Positions 7,115 to 14,109 of a stretch of DNA of 15,368 bases are shown piece after piece; within the stretch, counting starts at the first letter, position 1; each line of letters opens with the position of its first letter. Under the pieces are notes generated by a model that made no database searches, had not been told where the DNA came from, and was given only the letters and a program-made list of their open reading frames with translations. Origin of the DNA: CBINFS01 sp966250015 (GTDB lineage Bacteria; Bacteroidota; Rhodothermia; Rhodothermales; DASSAV01). The DNA lies in contig CBINFS010000066.1 of NCBI GenBank assembly GCA_966250015.1, positions 1 through 15,368 on the forward strand, written 5' to 3'. A program made the translations under genes and the position numbers.

Positions 7115-7804
7115 ATGAACGTAGCGGAATTTCTGGGAAGCACGTACGAGGTGCTTGGTGTCGTCGGTACGCTGATGGGGGTCTTCGGTGTACCGGGGCT
7201 CGCCGTTTTCTACAACCGGGCGCTGAAAAGGGAGATCGCATTTTCACCGGCCCTCGCCTACGCCTATTCGTACTTCGAGAATTACATCACACCGCTGCAT
7301 GGTCGGCTCGTCTCGGGTGAACCTTTAACAGACGAAGGGGCTCAGATCGACCGAATCTTCATCCGGATGCCGAAAACCCTCGCCGACGTGTCTGCCGACC
7401 GCCTGAACGCCATACGAAGACACCTCGAAAAGCGGGGTGAACCGATCGAGGAGGTAGCCGTCCAGACGCCTTCCGGCAAACGCACCGTCGCGATACTTCA
7501 CCGGGATAGCCACTGGATCGCCTACGACGTTCCACGTATCCTGTCTGCCCTAGAGCCGATCATCTCCGAACACATCGGGGCGCCCCGCACACGCGGCGAG
7601 AACCGATGGGAGAAAATCGAACGCCGCGAAATCGCCCAGTTTTGCTCACACGTTCGGCGGTTGATCCGCGCACACCACTTCGAAGACCACATCAAGGTTT
7701 TCGACTGTGAAGTGGCCGACCTGACGCCGGACACCGACGACCTCGATCCGACTCCCCTCCGCGGATTCCTCGACCGGCTTTTCGGCCGATTCAGGAGGTC
7801 CTGA
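7115..7804 (+). CDS. Prokaryotic STING-like protein with N-terminal membrane helix (TM-STING, Cap13-like)
   Basis: This is a 229-residue protein. Residues 12-34 form one glycine-rich hydrophobic helix (G15, G18, G22, G25, G28). Residues 41-200 read as a STING cyclic-dinucleotide-binding domain. SYFENYI at 52-58 aligns with SYYIGYL of human STING, placing Y57 on the base-stacking Y167. IFIRMPKTL (81-89) parallels YILLPLDC. GKRTVAIL (121-128) parallels the lid hairpin GQRAGTCVL. YDVPRIL (137-143) parallels ATPLQTL, putting D138 and P140 near T263/P264. REIAQFCSHVRRLI (171-184) parallels LEQAKLFCRTLEDIL. Bacterial STINGs bind c-di-GMP from a CD-NTase and oligomerise; TM versions are thought to damage the membrane (CBASS). 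No CD-NTase is in this window. The tail (201-229) has an acidic stretch, then basic FLDRLFGRFRRS. The assignment rests on my alignment by eye. Confidence 0.75.
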   Translation: MNVAEFLGSTYEVLGVVGTLMGVFGVPGLAVFYNRALKREIAFSPALAYAYSYFENYITPLHGRLVSGEPLTDEGAQIDRIFIRMPKTLADVSADRLNAIRRHLEKRGEPIEEVAVQTPSGKRTVAILHRDSHWIAYDVPRILSALEPIISEHIGAPRTRGENRWEKIERREIAQFCSHVRRLIRAHHFEDHIKVFDCEVADLTPDTDDLDPTPLRGFLDRLFGRFRRS

Positions 7805-7854
7805 ACTCTCCGGCACGATTGATGCTTTAATCAGGCAAAACGTGTGAGGAATCG

Positions 7855-9318
7855 ATGAGATACGGAGTTCGTTTTTGCCTGTTGCTCATGCTGGCGTTCA
7901 TCGGGGTGCGGCCGGTTACCGCGCAGCCTGTGGAAGGCGGCGCCCAGCGATACTTCCCGACGGAAGGCCGGTTCAACGCTTTCGTCATCTTCGTCCAACA
8001 CCGCGACGACCGGTACGACAACGAGCTGACCACCGACCGGGCAACCGAGTGGCCTGCCGAAAGAAGCCGCTCCCGCGCACGGGCGCTTCCCGCCTGGGCG
8101 GGAGATGACGGGTCTGACCTGATCGCACCGCCCGGTACCGATCCGGCACGCTTCCCCGAAGGATCGATCAGCCGGTTCTACGACGTGATGTCCGGCGGCC
8201 GGTTCATCCTGACGGGCGACGTATACCCGCGCGTCTACATTCCCGAGCACGACAAATCGTTCTACGCCAGGAACCACGGCCGTTTCAAAAACGGGGCGCT
8301 CCGCCTCTCCCACGAGATCCTGACGTCACGCGAGGTTCAGGACTACTTCAACCGTAAGTACACGCGCGAGCAGGCGGCAAGTCTATTCGACCGTTATACC
8401 AACGGCACCGACCGAAAGGAACCTGACGGCAAGTTCGACCTGATCATCCTCGTCTTCCGCCTGAGCGGGCTGCCGGAGCTGATCGGCAAAGGCTCGGGGT
8501 ACACCTCGATCACCTCCCTCGGCGAGTTCTCTGGTAAGACTGGCGATTCGTTCTCCGACTTCGACCAGCCTATCACTCTCGGAGGTCTCGACGTGATCGA
8601 CAACATCCGGAGCGGCTCGGGCATCATCGCCGAAGGGTACACCCTGAAGCGTGCCGTCCGGGTGATCGCCCACGAAATCGGCCACCGCCAGCTCTACTAC
8701 GAGCACACGTGCGAGGGAAATGCAGTTTCGGCCGGATCGGATTGTATCGGGATCATGGGCGGCCCGTACCTGACGATGAGCGCCCCCGAACGCATGAAGC
8801 TCGACTGGACCGGCGTCAGGACGATCGACGTCTCGTCGATCCGGTCGTCCGTCGAGGTTGAGCTGCGGGATGCCTTGCAGAGCGGCGAGGTCCTGCGCCT
8901 GACGGATGGTCCAGAACCCGGATGTGGCGACGTGATCGTCGAGGCGCGCCGATGGTCAAACTTCTGGGACAGCCCACCCGATGGGAAAAACGACGACGGC
9001 GACCACGGTGACTTCTACCTGCCGCAGGAAGGGCTATACCTCTACAAATCCGCTGACGGGGCCACCTGCGGCGGCAGAACCCGTCGGTACTCGAGCCTCG
9101 AAAGCAACGGCGAGCGCCGCGACCCGACTCGTGGATTCCGCCACGGCGAGCCCTACCGCGCCGCCTTCGCTCAAGGCGATACCTACGGTCCCGCCACGAC
9201 TTTCAAATTCCGCTACCACAAAAACCCCACCCTCGACGCCCGCCTCGCCATCACCGACATCACCCCCACCCCACGAGGCTTTACGTTCAAGGTGTGGAAC
9301 AACGCCGGGGAGCGGTGA
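7855..9318 (+). CDS. Secreted zinc metallopeptidase, M6-like (metzincin type)
   Basis: This 487-residue protein has a signal peptide (cut near VTA|QP, residue 23) and acts outside the cytoplasm. The zinc site is VIAHEIGHRQLYYEH: H273, E274 and H277, with H284 as a possible third ligand. GIMGGP (299-304) then gives a probable Met-turn at M301. Upstream, SISRFYDVMSGGRFILTGDVYP (104-125) and FVIFVQHRDDRYDNE resemble the N-terminal region of M6/InhA-like peptidases. The third His sits one residue further than in the classic HExxHxxGxxH and the Gly is absent. Four cysteines around C286/C297 and C357/C405 could form disulphides. The C-terminus (RFRYHKNPTLDAR... in part) is a beta-rich module with no T9SS signature that I can see. 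GTGAGGAA provides a ribosome binding site. It starts 50 bases after the STING-like gene, on the same strand. Confidence 0.78.
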   Translation: MRYGVRFCLLLMLAFIGVRPVTAQPVEGGAQRYFPTEGRFNAFVIFVQHRDDRYDNELTTDRATEWPAERSRSRARALPAWAGDDGSDLIAPPGTDPARFPEGSISRFYDVMSGGRFILTGDVYPRVYIPEHDKSFYARNHGRFKNGALRLSHEILTSREVQDYFNRKYTREQAASLFDRYTNGTDRKEPDGKFDLIILVFRLSGLPELIGKGSGYTSITSLGEFSGKTGDSFSDFDQPITLGGLDVIDNIRSGSGIIAEGYTLKRAVRVIAHEIGHRQLYYEHTCEGNAVSAGSDCIGIMGGPYLTMSAPERMKLDWTGVRTIDVSSIRSSVEVELRDALQSGEVLRLTDGPEPGCGDVIVEARRWSNFWDSPPDGKNDDGDHGDFYLPQEGLYLYKSADGATCGGRTRRYSSLESNGERRDPTRGFRHGEPYRAAFAQGDTYGPATTFKFRYHKNPTLDARLAITDITPTPRGFTFKVWNNAGER

Positions 9319-9390
9319 GGACTTTCTTCTGGTTGGTTAACTATCCTAACATAGAATTACAGGAAAATGCTGAAAATTGGATGCTTTCAC

Positions 9391-9681
9391 TCACGCAGAT
9401 TTCAGCAGGATATTTGGATACCGGTCAGCGATTTTGAGCAACTTGACAGCTGGTCCTGTAGGGCTACGGCGTCCCTGCTCCCAATTTTGAAGTGTCCGAA
9501 CACTTATCCCCAACAGTTCAGCAAAGTCATCCTGCGAGAGATTTAATCGTTTTCTAATAGCCCGAGGATCAGGTTCGGATACAAAAGAGATACGCTCGCC
9601 AGGAAGGTCCTTCTCCCCCCGGAGCCATGCACCGGCTTCTTTTATTCCATCTACGAGATCATTAAAAAGTTCGTCCTTCAT
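9391..9681 (-). CDS. NadS-family HTH antitoxin
   Basis: This 96-residue protein begins MKDELFNDLVDGIKEAGAWLRGE and carries an XRE/Cro-type helix-turn-helix at about 38-88 (LSQDDFAELLGISVRTLQNW then EQGRRSPTGPAVKLL). This arrangement is typical of NadS/HigA2-type antitoxins, which bind the partner RelE/HigB-like toxin and repress their own operon. It is complete and of normal length. It starts one base after the toxin-frame stop, with its own ribosome binding site (AAAGGGGAT) inside the end of the toxin frame, so the order is toxin first, as in higBA. The pair is visibly richer in A/T than flanking genes, suggesting acquisition by transfer. Its toxin partner appears inactivated (see 9683-10012). 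Confidence 0.9.
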   Translation of the reverse strand: MKDELFNDLVDGIKEAGAWLRGEKDLPGERISFVSEPDPRAIRKRLNLSQDDFAELLGISVRTLQNWEQGRRSPTGPAVKLLKIADRYPNILLKSA

Positions 9682-9682
9682 A

Positions 9683-10012
9683 TCAAATCCCCTTTATTAA
9701 TTCCTTTTCTACAAGATCCCGTAGCACTTTCTTCTGATCGGGTGTAAGGTCGTCCTTTTCACTCTTCGGATAGATCAAAAGCATTAAATATCTATCAGAA
9801 TCGATCACGTGATAATAGATAACACGTATTCCGCCTCTTTTTCCTTTTCCTTGCCCTCCCCAGCGAGCTTTGAGCAGTCCATTCGTCCCTGGAATCAAAT
9901 CAATTCGGGTTTCCGACTTTAAAATTGCATTCTGTAGCGCCCTGTATTCTTAGTCTTCCAATAGTTCTGCACGTCGGCGACTGAATGCCCTGAATTCAAT
10001 AAATACGGGCAT
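9683..10012 (-). pseudogene. RelE/HigB-like toxin gene with in-frame nonsense codon
   Basis: Reading from the ATG at 10012 in one unbroken frame gives MPVFIEFRAFSRRRAELLED, a TAA at codon 21 (9952-9950), then EYRALQNAILKSETRID and LIPGTNGLLKARWGG onwards to IKGI at the stop before 9683. Both sides of the TAA match one RelE/HigB2-like toxin of the expected length of about 109 codons; family members typically read (L)xDEEYRxLQ across this point, so a GAA-to-TAA change would explain it. The core basic motif KARWGGQGKGKRGGIRVIYY is intact after the stop. A TTG at 9898 could start a 71-residue fragment, but this would lack the N-terminal helices, so I expect no active toxin. A sequencing error cannot be excluded. 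Confidence 0.82.
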
Positions 10013-10044
10013 GTGGTCTGCACAAGGTGTGGGTACATGCACGA

Positions 10045-10059
10045 TACGCCAGTGGCGTA
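10045..10059. promoter_or_regulatory. 15-bp palindrome, candidate toxin-antitoxin operator
   Basis: TACGCCA-G-TGGCGTA is a perfect palindrome with seven-base arms and one central base, 33-47 bases upstream of the toxin-frame ATG. On the minus strand TTGAAA lies just upstream of it and could serve as a -35 box, with the palindrome overlapping the -10 region. HTH antitoxins of this type commonly bind such palindromes to autoregulate, so this is the most likely operator, by inference. Confidence 0.45.
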
Positions 10060-10092
10060 GTCATGTTTCAATTTTTGAATTATTACACCACT

Positions 10093-12567
10093 TCACTCCT
10101 CCACCAGCCACTCCAGAATCCCCGCCGAATAATCCGGCTGGAGCTGGACTTCCAGGCGGAGAGCGTCGGTTTCTACGGGTTCGAAGGTGAGGCGGTTGTA
10201 GCGGTCCTTTGATATGGCGTCGGCCTGGACTACGGTGACGGGCTCCCACGCTTCTCCCTTGCGGTAGAGGACCCGCCACGACGCGGGGAGACGGCATCCC
10301 CCGCTCGGGGCGTCGTCGAACCAGTAGACCTCGACAGCAGATACCCGGGCAGACTTCGGAAAGTCGTACTGGACCCACTCGGTGGTGCCTTTGTGGTCCC
10401 ACCAGGTGAAGCGCGGAATGGTGTGGTCGTTCGATGAGGCAGGCTCTTCCTGGTCGTTCAAGGCTGCCGGCGAGTCGGAGCCGTAGACGTGTGAGGCCGT
10501 CGCCGTGCTCATGGACGCGAGCGTGGGGAGCGGCGGGAGCACGACTGCTTCGGGCGTGCGGGGTATCCATACCGCCATCTCGCCGACACCCCGGTGGTTC
10601 CATGCATAGTACGGGATCGCAGTGATCGCGGCCGGCACGACTTCGGGTTCTCCCCCGTTTTCGCTCCGCCGCACCGCGCCTGCATTTGCCCTGAGGACTA
10701 CCACCCCACCAAGCAGATCCGGCCGATCCTCGATAAGCACCGGCACGTCGTCGGGGAGGAAAAGGTTGAGTGCCTGGCCCCCATGGTCGACGCCTTCGAC
10801 ACAATAGACGAGCGGCCCACGCTGGAGCGCCACGCGCCCGGCGTCCGCTTTCACATTCTCGTGTGCGACGATCTTCCTGACGGGCATCGGCAGCTCGAGG
10901 TCAATCGTATCACCTGCGGTCCATTCTCTCGTAATGACCGCATAGCCCTTCTCTATCTCCAGCGGTTCGGATTCACCGTTGACCTTGAGAATCACGTCTT
11001 CCTGCGACGTTTCGAGGAACCGGTAGAGGTCGCTCGGGACCGGCTGGTTCATTGCCCAACCGGGAATACGGACGTGCAGCGCGAATCGGCCCTCCGCCTC
11101 GGGTTCGAGCGTGAGGCGCACGTGGCCGTCCCACGGGTAGTTCGTCTCCTGCGTGATTATGAGGCCGCCGCTCTCGGTTTGAACCGCAGCCTCGCCGCCT
11201 ACAAAGAGGTTGACGTATACGTCGCTGCCCCTTACACCGTACACGTACCCGGCAATCGATGGGACGAACCGCGCGACGTTGACCGGGCAGCACGACGTGC
11301 CGAACCACGGCTGGCGTTCGGCTGCGCCGTGGTTGAACAGGTACTTCCCGTTCGACTCGAGCGGGTTCGGATAGAAGAACCGGTTGCCCTCCATCGAGAT
11401 GCCCGAGAGGAAGCCGTTGTAGATCACGCGTTCGAGGACGTCGATGTACCGGGCGTCGGCGTGCAGGAGGAACATGCGGTGGTTCCACATCGCGTTCGCG
11501 ATGGCGGCGCACGTCTCGGCGTACGCCGACCGGTTCGGCAGATCGTACGCCTCACCGAAGGCTTCTCCCCTGCGGGACGCCCCGATGCCGCCCGTGATGT
11601 AGAGCTTCGTTGAAACGACGTCCTCCCACAGCCGGTCGATGGCGTCCACGTAGGACCGCTCGCCCGTGAGTGTCGCGACGTCAGCCATCGCAGTGTACAT
11701 GTAGCCGGCCCGGACGGCGTGTCCCACCGCTTCAGTCTGTTCGGTAACGGGCAGGTGGTCCTGAAAGTACTCGCCGTACAGCTCCCTTCGATCGGCCCTG
11801 CCGCGCTGGTCGAGGAAAAACTTCGCGAGGTCGAGGTAGCGCCGCTCGCCCGTCACGCGGTAAAGGCGTGTGAGGCCAATTTCGATCTCCTGATGGCCCG
11901 GAATATCGTGCAAGCCGTCGGGACCAAAGACGGTATCGATCAGGTCGGCGTTTTTTAACGCGACGTCGAGCAGCGACCGGCGACCGGTCGCCTGATAGTG
12001 CGCCACGGCGGCTTCGTAGAGGTGCCCGACGTTGTAGAGCTCGTGGCTTTGCGCGAGGAACGACCACCGCTCGGGTCCAATGTCGCGAACAGGCTCGGGC
12101 GACGGCGCCGTGCGTGCCGTGTAGAGGTAGCCATCCTCCTCTTGAGCCGCCGCAACTTTTTCGATCAGGTCCTCCAGGTACTTTTCAAGCTCCGGATCCG
12201 GGTGGAGGGAAAGCGAATAGGCAGCGCCCTCCATCACCTTGAACACGTCCGAGTCGTCGTATCGGATGCCTCGGAACGGACCTTCCAGCAGACCGGCGGC
12301 CTTCGAGAAGTTGTCGATGCGGCCGGTCTCCTCGCACTTCTTGAAGTCGTAGGGGATCGTCACCGTCCGATTGACCTCTACGCGCCTCGCCCAGAAGGTA
12401 TCGGTGAACCGGACGTCGGTAAACGGCACCGGCGTAACGGTCTGCAAACCCTCCGGCGTCGCAGCCGGCCGGTCGCATCCGCCGAACCAGACGGGAGCCG
12501 CCGAAGCCGCCGCCCCCAGGGCCATCAATTCAATGAACTCGCGCCGGGAATAATCGCTTTTTTTCAT
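10093..12567 (-). CDS. GH127 beta-L-arabinofuranosidase-like enzyme, Tat-exported, with C-terminal discoidin-like module
   Basis: This 824-residue protein has a Tat-type signal (YSRREFIELMALGAAASAAP, R8/R9) ending in FGGC at 28-31, a possible lipobox with an unusual Phe at -3. The catalytic part (about 40-680) matches GH127/DUF1680 (HypBA1 family), which removes terminal beta-L-arabinofuranose. The metal/catalytic set is present: E351 and C353 in YAETCAAIAN, and C426/C427 in FGTSCCPVNVARF, corresponding to HypBA1 E338, C340, C417 (nucleophile) and C418. RIPGWA (500-505) and QRGPLVYC (582-589) are further family marks. Residues about 683-824 resemble a discoidin/F5-8C carbohydrate-binding module (WVQYDFPKSARVSAVEVYWF, then LRLEVQLQPDYSAGILEW). 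Substrate specificity within GH127 varies, so other sugars are possible. The start follows the HAD gene by 84 bases. Confidence 0.9.
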   Translation of the reverse strand: MKKSDYSRREFIELMALGAAASAAPVWFGGCDRPAATPEGLQTVTPVPFTDVRFTDTFWARRVEVNRTVTIPYDFKKCEETGRIDNFSKAAGLLEGPFRGIRYDDSDVFKVMEGAAYSLSLHPDPELEKYLEDLIEKVAAAQEEDGYLYTARTAPSPEPVRDIGPERWSFLAQSHELYNVGHLYEAAVAHYQATGRRSLLDVALKNADLIDTVFGPDGLHDIPGHQEIEIGLTRLYRVTGERRYLDLAKFFLDQRGRADRRELYGEYFQDHLPVTEQTEAVGHAVRAGYMYTAMADVATLTGERSYVDAIDRLWEDVVSTKLYITGGIGASRRGEAFGEAYDLPNRSAYAETCAAIANAMWNHRMFLLHADARYIDVLERVIYNGFLSGISMEGNRFFYPNPLESNGKYLFNHGAAERQPWFGTSCCPVNVARFVPSIAGYVYGVRGSDVYVNLFVGGEAAVQTESGGLIITQETNYPWDGHVRLTLEPEAEGRFALHVRIPGWAMNQPVPSDLYRFLETSQEDVILKVNGESEPLEIEKGYAVITREWTAGDTIDLELPMPVRKIVAHENVKADAGRVALQRGPLVYCVEGVDHGGQALNLFLPDDVPVLIEDRPDLLGGVVVLRANAGAVRRSENGGEPEVVPAAITAIPYYAWNHRGVGEMAVWIPRTPEAVVLPPLPTLASMSTATASHVYGSDSPAALNDQEEPASSNDHTIPRFTWWDHKGTTEWVQYDFPKSARVSAVEVYWFDDAPSGGCRLPASWRVLYRKGEAWEPVTVVQADAISKDRYNRLTFEPVETDALRLEVQLQPDYSAGILEWLVEE

Positions 12568-12576
12568 GACGATCTG

Positions 12577-12597
12577 CTGAAAAGGGGAGGTTTTCAG
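12577..12597. repeat. 7-bp inverted repeat in the GH127 leader
   Basis: CTGAAAA (12577-12583) and TTTTCAG (12591-12597) flank a seven-base GGGGAGG loop (plus strand). It ends nine bases upstream of the GH127 ATG at 12567, a position where a hairpin or a bound repressor would hinder initiation. The arms are short, so chance is possible. Confidence 0.3.
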
Positions 12598-12651
12598 AGA
12601 AAGTACAACCAGCGAGCGGAATAATCATGGAGAAAAAAGCCCCGCCAACCC

Positions 12652-14091
12652 TCAGTCGTTCTGCACCACGCCGACGACGTCGGGGTCGTGGGCGAGGCTG
12701 CCGCGGTGGGAGCGGAGGTAGACGAAGGGGGTCTGGTGGAGAAAGTCCGACACGCGTGCCATGTAGATGTCGGCGTAGCGTTCGACCTGCCTTGCGAGGT
12801 GGCTCTTGTCGTTCCCCGTGCGCATGAGCAGGCCCCAGTTCGGATTGAGCAGGCGGCCGACGGCCTGCGCCAGAGGTGCGATCTGCTGGTCGAGCGCAAG
12901 CACCCGGGCGCGCACTTCGTTCAGATCCTTTTCGAGCTCGGCCTCGGTGCGGTCCGGCTGCGGGCCGTACCGGTGCTTGAGGCGCTGGATCTGGAGCCGG
13001 ATCGCCGAGTACTCGGCTTCGAGCTCCTCCTTTTGCGCCATCAGCCGGGTTAGTTCCTGCTGGCTCGTCGCGAAGGAGCGTTCGGCTGCAATTTCGTCCT
13101 CAATCTCGCGGATGATCAGGGCCGTCCGCCAGCGCAGCACGTTCTTCGACACGTTGACGTCGACGAAGATGTGATCTCCAACGTAGAGGATCTCCTCCCC
13201 CTTAAGCCCGAGGCTTTCCTCGACGAGCTTCGCGTTCCCCCCTGCGTAAACGTGTCCGCTCTCGAGGTGCCCGAAGTGCTCGCGCAGCAAGCCGTCTTCC
13301 GTGACGACCTCGAATGCCGGCATCCGCACCGTGAAAAACTCGGGCTTCCGCGCGGCGATGATCGCGATGTCGAACAGGTCACGCCACGTCATGCCACCCG
13401 GCAGAAACGGGTCGAAGACGTAGCTCAGCATCGGGGCTGCGTATGAGTACTCGGAGTTTGTGATGAGCAGGAGCTTTTTGCCCGCCTCTTTCTGGTCGAG
13501 CAGGGCCAGCGGCATGTCCGGGTCGCGGTCGACGAACCGCTCGGGGTCAGCAATGATTTCGGCCTTCAGCCGCCCTTCCATGTGCGCCTCGTCGATCGAC
13601 CGGCGGACAAACCGCGCCAGATCCTCATAACCGATCTTCTGGCCGAGCTTCCCCTCGTCGAGCAGATCGACGAGCTGCATGTACATGCACGCTTCGGATA
13701 TCGAAAAGAGTGTGTTCAGGAAGTACCAGCGTGGCTCGTTGAGGTCGACGAGCGTGCGTTCATAGATCCGGCGCAACTGCTCGAACGGTATCGGCTGCGT
13801 GCCGTGGAAGGCCTGCTTGACGTAGCCGAAACGGTTCGCCTTGACGACGTTGCCGAGCTGTTTGTCGATGATGAGCCCGCGCATGACGAGGTCGGGATCG
13901 AACGTCAGGTGCCCCACCGGCCACCCTTCAGCTTCGAGCCGGCGTTTGAGGTGCTGGTAGGCATTCTCCTCCCAAGCCCGCATCAGGTAATGGATGAGGG
14001 TGTAGTCCATGTCGTACCCGATCGCGCGGATACGGCGCATGTTCAGCGTCCGGTTGCAGTACAGCTTGCCTGCCGGGTTGCGTGTTTCCAT
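12652..14091 (-). CDS. HAD-IG family 5'-nucleotidase (cytosolic purine nucleotidase-like)
   Basis: This 479-residue protein belongs to the HAD-superfamily IG 5'-nucleotidases related to eukaryotic cN-II, which dephosphorylate IMP/GMP-type nucleotides. All four HAD motifs are visible: GYDMDYTL (D27 nucleophile, D29 acid/base, T31), ITNSEYSY (T211), K249 in AARKPEFF, and ILYVGDHIFVDVNVSKN with D306 and D311. A large cap region lies between motifs I and II (about 35-200). Residues about 330-410 are rich in Glu/Gln/Leu heptads (ELTRLMAQKEELEAEYSAI) and probably form a coiled coil. The C-terminus ends HDPDVVGVVQND. There is no signal peptide, so the protein is cytoplasmic. It starts 18 bases after the oxidoreductase stop on the same strand, suggesting cotranscription. 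The substrate is inferred from the family only. Confidence 0.9.
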   Translation of the reverse strand: METRNPAGKLYCNRTLNMRRIRAIGYDMDYTLIHYLMRAWEENAYQHLKRRLEAEGWPVGHLTFDPDLVMRGLIIDKQLGNVVKANRFGYVKQAFHGTQPIPFEQLRRIYERTLVDLNEPRWYFLNTLFSISEACMYMQLVDLLDEGKLGQKIGYEDLARFVRRSIDEAHMEGRLKAEIIADPERFVDRDPDMPLALLDQKEAGKKLLLITNSEYSYAAPMLSYVFDPFLPGGMTWRDLFDIAIIAARKPEFFTVRMPAFEVVTEDGLLREHFGHLESGHVYAGGNAKLVEESLGLKGEEILYVGDHIFVDVNVSKNVLRWRTALIIREIEDEIAAERSFATSQQELTRLMAQKEELEAEYSAIRLQIQRLKHRYGPQPDRTEAELEKDLNEVRARVLALDQQIAPLAQAVGRLLNPNWGLLMRTGNDKSHLARQVERYADIYMARVSDFLHQTPFVYLRSHRGSLAHDPDVVGVVQND

Positions 14092-14109
14092 AGAAAACGT
14101 CCGATCCGT

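Noticed and set aside
6792..7247. Minus-strand frame of 151 codons opposite the CGNPR and STING genes
   Set aside because: The product is Arg/Pro/Cys-rich without a domain, while both plus-strand genes show family patterns and the CGNPR gene has a strong ribosome binding site.
7855..9318. Peptidase as a CBASS or gasdermin-type protease partner of the STING
   Set aside because: It has a signal peptide and would act outside the cytoplasm, whereas known defence-associated proteases act on cytoplasmic partners. Only the proximity is kept as a low-weight finding.
9683..9898. A 71-residue toxin gene starting at TTG 9898
   Set aside because: The frame continues upstream with family-matching residues to a TAA and then on to an ATG at 10012. 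The TTG start is only where the frame looks open, and the fragment lacks the toxin's N-terminal part.
10594..11613. Plus-strand frame of 339 codons inside the GH127 gene
   Set aside because: It is antisense to the catalytic domain holding E351, C353, C426 and C427, and has no recognisable domain or ribosome binding site.
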